This document shows positions 36,015 to 46,257 of a stretch of 64,000 bases of DNA, piece by piece. The number at the start of each line of letters is the position of its first letter. Positions within the stretch are counted from its first letter, which is position 1. The notes beneath the pieces were generated by a model that saw nothing but the letters and a program-made list of their open reading frames with translations, was not told where the DNA came from and ran no database searches. Made by a program: the position numbers and the translations under genes. The stretch comes from Actinomadura hibisca NBRC 15177. Its GTDB lineage: Bacteria > Actinomycetota > Actinomycetes > Streptosporangiales > Streptosporangiaceae. The stretch spans positions 1-64,000 of the forward strand of contig NZ_BCRO01000036.1 of NCBI RefSeq assembly GCF_001552635.1. Direction: 5' to 3'.

Positions 36015-36304
36015 CGCCGGTCCAGCCCTCGCTGACGACGTATCCGCAGGGGAAGACCCACCGGCCGGAACGCCGTTGTCACCGGTTTTCTTCACGATCA
36101 TTTGGTCGCCGGGAATGTCGTAGGTCTTGGAGCCGAGAACGCGTTGGTATTCCATATCCATGGCGGTGCCAGGCCGATTCCCGCGCGTCCTTGACCGTCG
36201 GCGACGTGCGGGCCGAGCCGCTTCCATGATTTTTCCGTCCGGGCGATGAGTTCGGCCGGAACCCCTGGTCGGTACGGACGAGCCACACGACTAGGGAGCG
36301 GCCC

Positions 36305-36889
36305 ATGTCCCCGTCCGACGACCCCATCGCCCTGCTGACCCGAGCGCTCGACCAGACCGGCGCGGTCATCGCGCGGGTGCGCCGCGAGCAGGCCGGCGAG
36401 CCCACGCCGTGCCTGTCGTGGGACGTGCGGACGCTGGTCGGCCACGTCGTCGACGAGGTGGCGCGGTTCGCCGCCGTCACCGGCGGCGGCGAGGAGCGGC
36501 ACCCGCCGAGCACCGGCCCGGACGGCGAAGACTGGATCGACGCCTACATCGACGCCGCCGAGTCGCTGCTGAAGTCCTGGCAGCGGCCGGGCGCGTTCGA
36601 CGGCACGGTCCGGCTGGCGTCCGGCGAGGTCCCGGCGGCCTGGACGTTCGGCCGCCAGGTCACCGAGCTGGTGCTGCACGCCTGGGACATCGCCAAGGCC
36701 ACCGGCCAGCCCACCGACCTCGACCCCGAGCTCGGCCGCTACGCCCTGGCGTGGGGCCGCGAGAACCTCACCCCCGAGCACCGCGCCGACGAGACGACCG
36801 GCGAGCACATCGGCCCCGAGGTGCCCGCCCCCGAGGACGCGTCGTTGTACGAGCAGATAGCGGCGTTCGGCGGGCGCGACGCCCGGTAG
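36305..36889 (+). CDS. TIGR03086-type metal-binding protein (DinB/maleylpyruvate isomerase N-terminal fold)
   Basis: A 194-residue four-helix protein of the DinB-like superfamily. The typical features are an N-terminal helix with TPCLSWDVRTLVGHVVDEV (histidine ligand), and the later motif VTELVLHAWDIAKATGQ with the second metal histidine. Members use mycothiol or bind a divalent metal, and their reactions are mostly undefined. The ATG follows CTAGGGAGCGG. It precedes the deaminase gene by 71 nt on the same strand. Confidence 0.85.
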   Translation: MSPSDDPIALLTRALDQTGAVIARVRREQAGEPTPCLSWDVRTLVGHVVDEVARFAAVTGGGEERHPPSTGPDGEDWIDAYIDAAESLLKSWQRPGAFDGTVRLASGEVPAAWTFGRQVTELVLHAWDIAKATGQPTDLDPELGRYALAWGRENLTPEHRADETTGEHIGPEVPAPEDASLYEQIAAFGGRDAR

Positions 36890-36960
36890 CGGCACGCGCC
36901 CCGGCGGCCGGCCCGTTTAATGCGTGGCAAGATCGCAGCGGTACGCCCTACGGTGTGCCG

Positions 36961-37929
36961 GTGCGCGATCTGACTGCTTTGCCCAAGGCCCATCTGCACG
37001 TCCACCTGGAGAGCGCCGTGCGGTGGGCCACGTTGCAGGAAATCGGGGCGGCCAACGGCGTCGTGGTGCCTGAGCCCGACGGCCCGCTCGGCGGCTTCGC
37101 CGCGTTCTTCGAGCAGAACAACCTGGTGCGCGACTGCCTGCGCACCCCCGACGACTTCCGCCGCGTGGCCTACGAGTTCTGCGCCGACGAGGCCGCGCAG
37201 GGCACCCGCTACGCGGAGGTGTCCTTCACCGCCGCCGCCCACGGCGAGCGCCTCGGCGACCTCGACATGCCCCTGGCGGCCGTCCTGGACGGGCTGCGCG
37301 CGGGCCGCGCCGACTTCGGCGTGGAGTGCCGCCTGATCCTCGACCACTCGCGCCGCCGCTCCGTCGAGCGCGCCTGGAGCACCCTCGACCTGGCCCGCCG
37401 CCACGACGAGGTGGTCGCGGTCGGCCTGGCCGGGGACGAGGCGTACCCGGGCGACCCGTTCACCGAGGTCTTCGCCGCCGCCCGGGAGGCGGGCCTGCAC
37501 GTGGTGCACCACGCCGGGGAGGCCGAGGGGCCCGCCAGCATCCGCCAGGCCCTCGGCGACGGCCGCACCGAGCGCCTCGGGCACGGCATCCGGGTGCTGG
37601 ACGACCCGGACCTGGTCGCCGAGGTGCGGGAGCGGGGCGTGCCGCTGGAAGTGTGCCCCTCGTCCAACGTCATGCTCGGCTTCGCGCCCTCGCTGGCCGG
37701 GCACCCCCTGCCCCGGCTGCGCGACGCGGGCCTGCTGGTCACCGTCAGCACCGACATCCCCGCCATGACCGGGGTGCCGCTGGCTGGGGAGTACGCGCTG
37801 GTCCGCGACGCCTTCGGCTACGACGACGCCGTCCTCGCCGAGCTGGCCCGCAACGGCGTGACGGCCTCGTTCGCCCCCGAGCCCCTCAAGGACCGCCTGC
37901 ACGCCGAGATCGACGCCTGGCTCCACTAG
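36961..37929 (+). CDS. Adenosine deaminase-family metallohydrolase
   Basis: A 322-residue deaminase of the ADA family, which hydrolyses the amino group of adenosine or related purines. Zinc ligands H13 and H15 (HLHVHLES), the HHAGE motif with its general acid Glu, and LGHGIRV are present. At the fourth site the usual DDP reads DIP (STDIPAMTGVPLAGEY), so the second Asp, which contacts the purine, is missing; the true substrate may not be adenosine. The GTG stands 6 nt after TACGGT without a ribosome site, so a leaderless start is likely. Confidence 0.85.
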   Translation: MRDLTALPKAHLHVHLESAVRWATLQEIGAANGVVVPEPDGPLGGFAAFFEQNNLVRDCLRTPDDFRRVAYEFCADEAAQGTRYAEVSFTAAAHGERLGDLDMPLAAVLDGLRAGRADFGVECRLILDHSRRRSVERAWSTLDLARRHDEVVAVGLAGDEAYPGDPFTEVFAAAREAGLHVVHHAGEAEGPASIRQALGDGRTERLGHGIRVLDDPDLVAEVRERGVPLEVCPSSNVMLGFAPSLAGHPLPRLRDAGLLVTVSTDIPAMTGVPLAGEYALVRDAFGYDDAVLAELARNGVTASFAPEPLKDRLHAEIDAWLH

Positions 37930-37982
37930 AGCGCGCGGGCGGCTTCCGGCGCGCAGGCGGCCCGCTGAAGGCGTTCGCACGG

Positions 37983-38663
37983 TCACCCCGGCAGCACGGC
38001 GACCAGGGGGCCGGTGCGGATCTCCCGCAGGAACGGGTCGGCGTCGGCGTCCAGCTCGGCCTGGGACCGCACCACCGGGTGCACCGGCAGCCCCAGCCGC
38101 GCGGCCGTCTCCTGCGCCGCGTCGAACGCCTCCTCCGGAGCCACCGTCCCGATCACCAGCAGTTCGACGTCGCCGGGCGGATCACCGGGCGTGCCCTCGT
38201 AGCGCTCGGCCCAAGCCCCGAACAGGTGCACCTGCCGGACGCCCGGCAGCGCGCCGAACTCCTCGGCGGCCACGGCCGCCGGGCCGAACGTCAGCATCAC
38301 CAGGCGGGCGAGCGGCTCGTGCAGCGGGCTGGCGGTGTCGCGGGCGGCCAGGCGGCCCGCGGCGGTGCGGCGCAGGGTCAGCAGCCCGGCGCGGGCGAGG
38401 CGCTCGACCTCGCCGACGACCGAGCCGAGGTCGGAGCGGAGCATGACGGCGAGGTCCAGCATGGTGTGCTCGCGCTCGGGACCGAGCAGCAGGCGGGCGA
38501 GCAGCTCGCCCTGGAGGCGGGAGCGGAAGATCGGCAGTTGCGGGGGCGCGCTCGCCCGCAGGTCGCGCAGGAACAGTTGGGCGAGGTGGGCGTCGACGGG
38601 ACGGCGCGACGGCCGCCCGTTTCGCCGGAAATCCGCAGCCGAGCCCAGCAGATTCGATCGCAT
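37983..38663 (-). CDS. Winged-helix protein with nucleotidyltransferase-like domain
   Basis: A 226-residue protein. Residues about 45-115 form a winged helix of ArsR type (RLQGELLARLLLG, HTMLDLAVMLRSDLGSVVGEVERLARAGLL). Residues about 130-220 resemble a minimal nucleotidyltransferase: VHLFGAWAERYEG (GxWAxR, cf. GSxARG) and PPGDVELLVIG (DxEL). Such fusions occur singly in actinomycetes and may be relatives of MNT-type antitoxin enzymes, but no HEPN partner is next to it. The ATG stands 7 nt after TAGCCT, so a leaderless start is likely. Confidence 0.78.
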   Translation of the reverse strand: MRSNLLGSAADFRRNGRPSRRPVDAHLAQLFLRDLRASAPPQLPIFRSRLQGELLARLLLGPEREHTMLDLAVMLRSDLGSVVGEVERLARAGLLTLRRTAAGRLAARDTASPLHEPLARLVMLTFGPAAVAAEEFGALPGVRQVHLFGAWAERYEGTPGDPPGDVELLVIGTVAPEEAFDAAQETAARLGLPVHPVVRSQAELDADADPFLREIRTGPLVAVLPG

Positions 38664-38736
38664 GTTCGAAAGGCTACGGGCCGGGTCCGACAAAATCGCT
38701 CAGCCGCCGGAAACGGGCCCGCGCCCGTCACATTTG

Positions 38737-39525
38737 TCAGCGTTTGAGGTAATGCGCCATACCGGTCGCCAGCGAGACGGCCGCGCGCTGCCGCCATGCG
38801 GCGCTGCGCATTCTCGCGGCGTCGGTGGCATTGCGCATGTTGCCGCACTCGATGAACACCTTCGGGACCTTCGACATGTTCAGCCCGCCGAGGTCGGTGC
38901 GCACGTCCAGACCGTCACGGCCGATGTAGTTCGCGTACGGCTGCCCGGTGCCCTTCCGGAAGGCGTAGCGGATGTCGTAGCCGAGCCACTTGGACGGCGT
39001 GACGATCGGCCCCGTGTAGCCCTTCACGTAGCCCGGCAGGATCACGTGGAACCCGCGCCGCTTGCCGGGCGCGCCGTCGGCGTGGATGGAGATCGCCGCG
39101 TGGGCGCGCACCTTGTTGGCGAGGGCGGCGCGCTGGTTCACGCACGGCCCGACGCCGGTGTCGTTCGGCCTGGTCAGGTGCACGGTCGCGCCCTGGGCGC
39201 GCAGCAGGCGGGCCATCCGGGTCGCCACGTCGAAGGTGTAGGCGTGCTCGGCGTACCCGGAGTCGGTGGCGGTCCCGGTGGTGTCGCACGCCTTCTTGAA
39301 CGGCCCGGCGGGCACCTTCCGGTTGATGACCTTCGGGTGCTTGTAGTTGCGGCCGTTGTGCCCGGGGTCGATGACGATGACCTTGCCCGCCAGCGGCCGC
39401 GCGGTCGCCGCGGCGACCGCCTGCGCCTGCGGGCGGGACGGCCCGCCCTCCACCGGCAGCACCACCGCCGCCGCCACCGCGGACGCCGCGACCGCTCCGA
39501 CACTCACCGCACGCCAGGCCACCAT
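38737..39525 (-). CDS. Secreted N-acetylmuramoyl-L-alanine amidase (Amidase_3)
   Basis: A 262-residue zinc amidase that cuts the lactyl-peptide bond of peptidoglycan. The N terminus (AVSVGAVAASAVAAAVVL) is a signal or anchor. Zinc ligands are H56 (IDPGHNG), E93 (YAEHAYTFD) and H148 (SIHAD); the catalytic E226 lies in VFIECGNMRN. The middle insertion is larger than in minimal amidases. It likely acts in cell-wall turnover or daughter-spore separation. The stop is 74 nt from the start of the nucleotidyltransferase-like gene on the same strand. Confidence 0.92.
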   Translation of the reverse strand: MVAWRAVSVGAVAASAVAAAVVLPVEGGPSRPQAQAVAAATARPLAGKVIVIDPGHNGRNYKHPKVINRKVPAGPFKKACDTTGTATDSGYAEHAYTFDVATRMARLLRAQGATVHLTRPNDTGVGPCVNQRAALANKVRAHAAISIHADGAPGKRRGFHVILPGYVKGYTGPIVTPSKWLGYDIRYAFRKGTGQPYANYIGRDGLDVRTDLGGLNMSKVPKVFIECGNMRNATDAARMRSAAWRQRAAVSLATGMAHYLKR

Positions 39526-39600
39526 GGCACCGCACGCTACACGCGCTGATCATCCATGGGGGCCGATCGCCCGTTTCCGGCCATCGGCCCGGAAAACGCG

Positions 39601-39634
39601 GAAGGCCCGCACCGGAGATCCGGTGCGGGCCTTC
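39601..39634 (-). terminator. clpC terminator
   Basis: A 16-bp perfect stem (GAAGGCCCGCACCGGA at 39601-39616, its complement at 39619-39634) lies 70 nt after the clpC stop codon. It is strong enough to serve both directions, since the amidase promoter starts just beyond. Confidence 0.8.
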
Positions 39635-39704
39635 GCAGTGCCGTGGGCGGCGGCGGTCAGTCCTCGTCGTTCCGACCCTCGCCCGCCATGGCGGGCGCCA
39701 CGGG

Positions 39705-42218
<2,514 letters not shown>

Positions 42219-42406
42219 CTCGTCGCTCCTCACAGAGCGGTTGGGCAGGGCCCGGAACGTCCGGACCTGTCCATCCGCAGGTGCTGGCACCCATCAAACT
42301 AGCCGCCTGCCCCGAGGAGGCCACCCGGTGCACTCCCACCAGAAGACGTTCCCCAGCTAAGCGCTGTTCAGTCTCATCCAACTACCGCATCGGTGCGTCA
42401 TGTTCC

Positions 42407-42427
42407 CGCTACGCCGCAAGCGAACGG
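42407..42427 (-). promoter_or_regulatory. ClgR-like box 1 upstream of clpC
   Basis: On the minus strand the sequence GTTCGCTTGCGGCGTA agrees at every fixed position with the ClgR operator I recall from Streptomyces (GTTCGCYNNNNRCGNA). It is one of two near-identical 21-bp copies differing at one base, and lies about 190 bp before the clpC start codon. ClgR activates clp genes under proteolytic stress. Confidence 0.65.
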
Positions 42428-42514
42428 GGCTTTTCGCAGGTGACGCGGAAACGATGGGGCGCGGCCGCCGAATGGGACCTGTCTACCTCGCCCCGGCGGC
42501 GCCAACCCACCAAT

Positions 42515-42535
42515 CGCTACGCCACAAGCGAACGG
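42515..42535 (-). promoter_or_regulatory. ClgR-like box 2 upstream of clpC
   Basis: The second copy (GTTCGCTTGTGGCGTA on the minus strand) stands 108 bp farther from clpC, just after the lsr2 stop codon. Two direct copies would allow cooperative binding. Confidence 0.6.
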
Positions 42536-42576
42536 CCCGCCCCACACGGGAGACGGGCCGCCGGCGGACGCGCGCG

Positions 42577-42897
42577 TCAGTTGGCCGCCTCGTACTGCTC
42601 GATCACATTCTGCGGGATACGGCCGCGCTCATTGACCTTGATGCCGCGGGCCTTGGCCCAGGCGCGGATCTCGGCGCTGCGCTCGCGGTTGGAACCGGTG
42701 CGCGCACGGCGGCGCCGGGCGGTGCCCGCCTTACGCGACTTCTCCACGAACGGCTGCAGAGAATCCCGCAGCTTCTTTGCGTTGACGCCACTGAGATCGA
42801 TCTCGTAGGAGGCGCCGTCGATCGAGAACGCTACGGTCTCGTCCGCCTCGCCACCGTCGAGGTCGTCGACGAGAAGCACCTGAACCTTCTGTGCCAT
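42577..42897 (-). CDS. lsr2: Nucleoid-associated protein Lsr2
   Basis: A 106-residue H-NS-like protein that coats AT-rich DNA and silences foreign and specialised-metabolism genes. The N-terminal dimerisation domain (MAQKVQVLLVDDLDGGEADE) leads by a basic linker (RRRRARTGSNR) to the AT-hook-like DNA-binding domain with R91-G92-R93 (NERGRIPQN). The ATG follows GAAAGG. The gene lies upstream of clpC, as in Streptomyces, but 358 bp apart. A good promoter is seen upstream. Confidence 0.97.
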   Translation of the reverse strand: MAQKVQVLLVDDLDGGEADETVAFSIDGASYEIDLSGVNAKKLRDSLQPFVEKSRKAGTARRRRARTGSNRERSAEIRAWAKARGIKVNERGRIPQNVIEQYEAAN

Positions 42898-42941
42898 GGG
42901 GACAGACCTTTCGCTGGAGCAAACTGCATTCGGTTGGCAAA

Positions 42942-42969
42942 GATATACCGCGATCTGCTGCGCTGACAA
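42942..42969 (-). promoter_or_regulatory. lsr2 promoter
   Basis: Minus-strand TTGTCA (42964-42969) and TATATC (42942-42947) are spaced 16 bp, giving a leader of about 35 nt before the ATG. The local AT content is high for this genome. Confidence 0.6.
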
Positions 42970-43852
42970 TTCAACGCTCGCGATGAACTTCTCTTCCCCT
43001 GCGGTAACTCATCGTAATCATGCTCTGCGAATCCATCGGACGGAGCCCGGCGGGCCCCGCGGCGCGGCACGAGCGGTATGAATTGTCCGGCGATGGCGGG
43101 TCCGATTTCGGGGTGACCGGGATCACGGCACCCCGCCGCGACCAGGCTCTTCGATCATGCATTGGCCCCGTTTCGCCGGGTCACGGGCTTTCCCCCGGCC
43201 GGGACGCTGGTCCGCGAAATGGGCCCGGACGGGACTTAACGAGGGGACAACACCCTCCCCGGCCCCATCGATTAACCCTGACGTAACGGCACTAACCGCA
43301 CCGCTACCGGAATGCTCCCCGAGGGGCGGAGCCAGCCGCCGCCCGCCGCCGCGGCCGGACGATGTGAACAGATAACCGCGCGACCGCCCCCGCCGAAATC
43401 AGTTGACGCGGCGGCGGGCGCGGGACGGAAAACAGGGCCGCGTCCCAGTCACGGGCGAAGCGGGACGGCCCTGGTTTTACCGGAGATAAGTCCGCAATGT
43501 CACAACGTTCGCAACGGCGTGAACCCCCGCGTCCCTCGGCGGACCGATCTCCAAGAACCCGGAGGACGGCTCCCGCGCACACGACCGGCGCCGCCCGTCT
43601 AAACGCCCAAGGCGGCCGTTCGGGGGCCGCACCCGTTTTCCGCCGCCGAAGCCACCGCATAATCACGCACGATCGCCGGGGCCGCCGGACCGCCCCGCAC
43701 AACGCTTACCGAACGCATAGCCGAGCAGGGCCGCATAGGCGGCCCGCTTAGCGGAAGCAGATAACCGGCCGCTTACACGGCCCGCCTTCTCGGGTTCCCT
43801 TTGTGGGACGCCGATCCCGCCCGGCGCTCATTGCGCCCGTGGGACGGCCGGA
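42970..43852. other. Large gene-free region upstream of lsr2
   Basis: About 880 bp separate the lsr2 promoter from the next gene (an RDD protein also on the minus strand). Frames here are short and lack third-position GC bias; the GC content is lower than around it. It contains a GTGA-CCGGGA-TCAC repeat (43113-43126), within a larger GGGGTG/CACCCC stem, and a strong bidirectional hairpin at 43429-43478. An unannotated small RNA or an upstream silencing region for lsr2 is possible. Confidence 0.5.
43429..43478. terminator. Bidirectional intrinsic terminator in gene-free DNA
   Basis: AAAACAGGGCCGCGTCCC on the left pairs with GGGACGGCCCTGGTTTT on the right, with only small bulges. The A-run and T-run flank the stem, so it can end transcripts in either direction. 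No annotated gene ends here, which suggests unannotated transcripts nearby. Confidence 0.7.
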
Positions 43853-44419
43853 TCAGCCCGCCGGGCGTTTGATCACAAGAGTGTCGGCCAGGCGGTCATG
43901 GACGGCCTGGCGCCGTCCCCGGGCCGGTTCGCCCTTGGCGCGCAGCCCTTCGAGGATCGCGCCGGCGTTCACCACCCAGAAAACGGCGGCCACCAAACTC
44001 ACCACGGGCACCGGGCGGACCGCGATCGGCAGCGTGTAGACCGCCGTACGGGCCAGGGAGCGCACGAAGCCCGGTCGCCGCGCGGGATCGGGCGTCGGCG
44101 GGCCCTCAGGCTCCCCAGGGCCCGCTGGGCCTTTCCGGGGAGCCGCCCGGACGACCTCGATGCCCGCGAAGCGCTTGCCGAGGGTCCGGCCCCACAGCGC
44201 CAGCTGGACGGTCTCGTACAGCAGCAGGGCCGCCGCCACGAGGGGCGGGGCGAGGGCGGCCTCGACCGTGGCGTCGGGCACCGCCGCGCGCAGCGCCATG
44301 ACCACGGGGAGGCCCACCACGAGCGTGTCCACGATCCGGGCGACCAGCCGCTGCCCCGGCTCGGCCAGGACCTGCTCCACCGCGCCGGGGGCCGCGTAGG
44401 CCGCCCCACCCATGTCCAC
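43853..44419 (-). CDS. RDD-family membrane protein
   Basis: A 188-residue RDD protein. The first RDD motif is QRLVARIVDTLVVGLPVVMAL (about 22-42), the second helix ends with LWGRTLGKRFAGIEVV, and a third hydrophobic stretch (VPVVSLVAAVFWVVNAGAI) precedes the C-terminal RRQAVHDRLADTLVIKR. RDD proteins are small membrane proteins, some acting as sodium/proton antiporters; the role here is unknown. The GTG at 44419 follows AGGACGCGCG; an ATG two codons later is possible. A second RDD gene lies 8 nt upstream. Confidence 0.85.
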   Translation of the reverse strand: MDMGGAAYAAPGAVEQVLAEPGQRLVARIVDTLVVGLPVVMALRAAVPDATVEAALAPPLVAAALLLYETVQLALWGRTLGKRFAGIEVVRAAPRKGPAGPGEPEGPPTPDPARRPGFVRSLARTAVYTLPIAVRPVPVVSLVAAVFWVVNAGAILEGLRAKGEPARGRRQAVHDRLADTLVIKRPAG

Positions 44420-44427
44420 CGCGCGTC

Positions 44428-45252
44428 CTAGTGTCCGTAGCCGCCGTGCCCGTGACCGTCGTGCCCGTGACCGTCGTGGTCGCCGTCCTCGACGCGCTCG
44501 TCGATGACGACCGTCCCCGACAGGCGGTCGTGCAGCGACTGGCGCAGCGGCTGGTCCCAGATCGCCCACAGGTAGGCCATCAACCCGCCGATCCAGGCCA
44601 GCAACATCCCGTAGGCCGCGTACTCCCAGACCTTCACCGCCAGCACCAGGAAGAAGAACACCCCGATCTGGTAGCCGAGGTGGGTGACGCCCGCCCGCAT
44701 GGCCGCCTGCGCGGTGGTGATCGGCGCGCCCGCCGGGTCGCGCTGGACGACGCCCAGGTGCGTGATCCGCTTGCCGAGCGTGCGGCCCCACAACGACAGC
44801 TGCACGGCCTCGTAGACGAACGGGATGACCGCCAGCACCGCGAACAGCGTGAAGATGATCGGCCAGTTCCAGATCGCGCCCTCGGTGGAGGTCTTGCTCC
44901 CGGAGGTCTCCAGCCCGAACACGCCCACGGTGACCGGCACGACCAGCGCGAACCCGAACACCGCGACCAGCGCGTTGTCGGCGATCCGCGCGACGGCGCG
45001 GCGGCCGATCGGCGCGAGTGGCAGGTCGGCGGCGTCGCCCTGGTACCCGCCGCCCTCGTAACCGCCCTCGTAACCGCCCTGCCGGCCGTAACCGCCGTAC
45101 TCGTCATAGGCGCCGTAGGAGGCCTCGGCGGTGTGCCGCGGCTGCGGCTGTTGCCCGCTCTGCCACTGGGACCCCTGATAGGAGGGCGGCGGGCCGTAGG
45201 ACGGGCCGCCCGGCGGCGGGTACTGCCCGCCCCGGTGGGGGGATTCGCTCAT
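44428..45252 (-). CDS. RDD-family membrane protein with Gly/Pro/Tyr-rich N terminus and His-rich tail
   Basis: A 274-residue protein. About 75 residues of low-complexity Pro/Gly/Gln/Tyr sequence precede the RDD domain (IGRRAVARIADNALVAVFGF; LSLWGRTLGKRITHLGV; LRQSLHDRLSGTVVID). The last 19 residues alternate Gly, Asp and His (HDGHGHDGHGHGGYGH), a likely metal-binding tail. Three or more membrane helices are present. It lies 3 nt after the acetyltransferase gene and 8 nt before the next RDD gene, so the three form one operon. Confidence 0.85.
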   Translation of the reverse strand: MSESPHRGGQYPPPGGPSYGPPPSYQGSQWQSGQQPQPRHTAEASYGAYDEYGGYGRQGGYEGGYEGGGYQGDAADLPLAPIGRRAVARIADNALVAVFGFALVVPVTVGVFGLETSGSKTSTEGAIWNWPIIFTLFAVLAVIPFVYEAVQLSLWGRTLGKRITHLGVVQRDPAGAPITTAQAAMRAGVTHLGYQIGVFFFLVLAVKVWEYAAYGMLLAWIGGLMAYLWAIWDQPLRQSLHDRLSGTVVIDERVEDGDHDGHGHDGHGHGGYGH

Positions 45253-45255
45253 CGG

Positions 45256-45771
45256 TCAGTCCTCCAGGCGAAGCAACATGCGGGTGTTCCCCAACGTATT
45301 CGGCTTGACCCGGTCGAGGTCCAGGAACTCGGCCACGCCTTCGTCGTAGGAACGCAGGAGTTCCTCGTACACCTCGGGCGATACGGGGGTTCCCAAGATT
45401 GTCCGAAAACCGTGCCGTGCGAAGAACTCCACCTCGAAGGTAAGACAGAACACCCGCCGCACGCCCAGATCCCGCGCCTGCTCCAGCAGCCGCGTCACGA
45501 TGCGGTGCCCGATGCCCCGGCCGTTCAGCCCCGGCGCGACCGCGACCGAGCGGACCTCGGCCAGGTCCTCCCACATCACGTGCAGCGCGCCGCAGCCGAC
45601 GACGGTCCCGCCGCTCTGCAGATCCGCGGCGACCCAGAACTCCTGGACGTCCTCGTAGAGCGTCACGGTGGTCTTCTGCAGCAGGCGCCGGCCCGTTCCG
45701 CCGTAGAGCTCGACCAGTTCCCTGATCTCCGGCACGTCGGCGGTGCGGGCACGCCTGATCACGACTTCCAC
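45256..45771 (-). CDS. argA: Stand-alone amino-acid N-acetyltransferase (N-acetylglutamate synthase type)
   Basis: A 171-residue GNAT protein like the short N-acetylglutamate synthase of mycobacteria (Rv2747), which starts arginine synthesis. The acetyl-CoA binding motif is VRSVAVAPGLNGRGIGHRI (R/Q-x-x-G-x-G/A type), with LYGGTGRRLLQKT and VFCLTFEVEFFARHGF also characteristic. No amino-acid kinase domain is fused. The start is GTG; a TTGGTA/TAATGT promoter ends 9 nt before it. A perfect 32-bp inverted repeat overlaps that promoter. Confidence 0.85.
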   Translation of the reverse strand: MEVVIRRARTADVPEIRELVELYGGTGRRLLQKTTVTLYEDVQEFWVAADLQSGGTVVGCGALHVMWEDLAEVRSVAVAPGLNGRGIGHRIVTRLLEQARDLGVRRVFCLTFEVEFFARHGFRTILGTPVSPEVYEELLRSYDEGVAEFLDLDRVKPNTLGNTRMLLRLED

Positions 45772-45802
45772 AATCAGGCGACATTATCGAAGACCGGCTC
45801 TT

Positions 45803-45834
45803 TACCAAGGGTCGGCGCGCCCTTACCCTTGGTA
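45803..45834. promoter_or_regulatory. 32-bp perfect inverted repeat over the argA-type promoter
   Basis: TACCAAGGGT (45803-45812) and ACCCTTGGTA (45825-45834) are perfect 10-bp arms, centres 22 bp apart (two helical turns). On the minus strand the proximal arm contains the TTGGTA -35 element. It does not resemble an arginine-repressor box. An unknown dimeric regulator is likely. Confidence 0.65.
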
Positions 45835-46057
45835 GCGCGACAACAGGTGATCGAGCGGGGACGGCCCGCGATCCGCCTCTTCGCCGGGCGCGCCCGGCGA
45901 AGAGGACGGCCGGAGGCGCGGCGGCCGTCCGGACCGCCCGGCGAGCCCCACGCGACATCGCGTGTCACCTGCGATTTCGCCTGTTCTTGTTGGCATCCCC
46001 TGCCGACTCCGTTAGTGTCCTGCGCTGACATCGGCCGCCCGCACCAGTCGGCGGCCC

Positions 46058-46240
46058 GCACCGCCGAATCACGGGCCGCAGCCGGCGGTCCGCGAACCGG
46101 GGACCCACCTTCGACGCCGCCACGGGACCCGCCCGTAGAACCGGCCGCCGATCGGGGTCAATCCACCACCGCACGCCGACCGCGTGCGCGCGTGGACGGG
46201 CTGCTCCGGCCCGAACCCGTCAGCTAACCCGGTAGGCGGA
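46058..46240 (+). ncRNA. c-di-AMP riboswitch (ydaO-yuaA type)
   Basis: The leader of the NlpC/P60 gene has the marks of this class: GCCGAATCACGGGCC near the 5' end, GGGGACCCACC and GGGGTCAATCCACC in the middle, and the strongly conserved 3' part CCGAACCCGTCAGCTAACCC followed by GGTAGGCGG (46211-46239). The ribosome site AGGAGGGGAG follows directly. In actinobacteria this riboswitch is known before cell-wall hydrolase genes, where c-di-AMP turns expression off. DisA is encoded 14 kb away. Confidence 0.85.
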
Positions 46241-46257
46241 TCAGGAGGGGAGAAACC

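Noticed and set aside
35841..36227. 129-codon extension of the PucR frame, beginning near MDMEYQRVLGSKTYDIPGDQ
   Set aside because: No ribosome site supports it, it crosses two perfect inverted repeats, and the PucR ATG at 35840 has a strong site. A small separate peptide at its start cannot be ruled out.
43304..43702. 132-codon minus-strand frame in the gap before lsr2
   Set aside because: It runs across the bidirectional terminator, is Arg/Ala-rich, and has no codon bias or recognisable motif.
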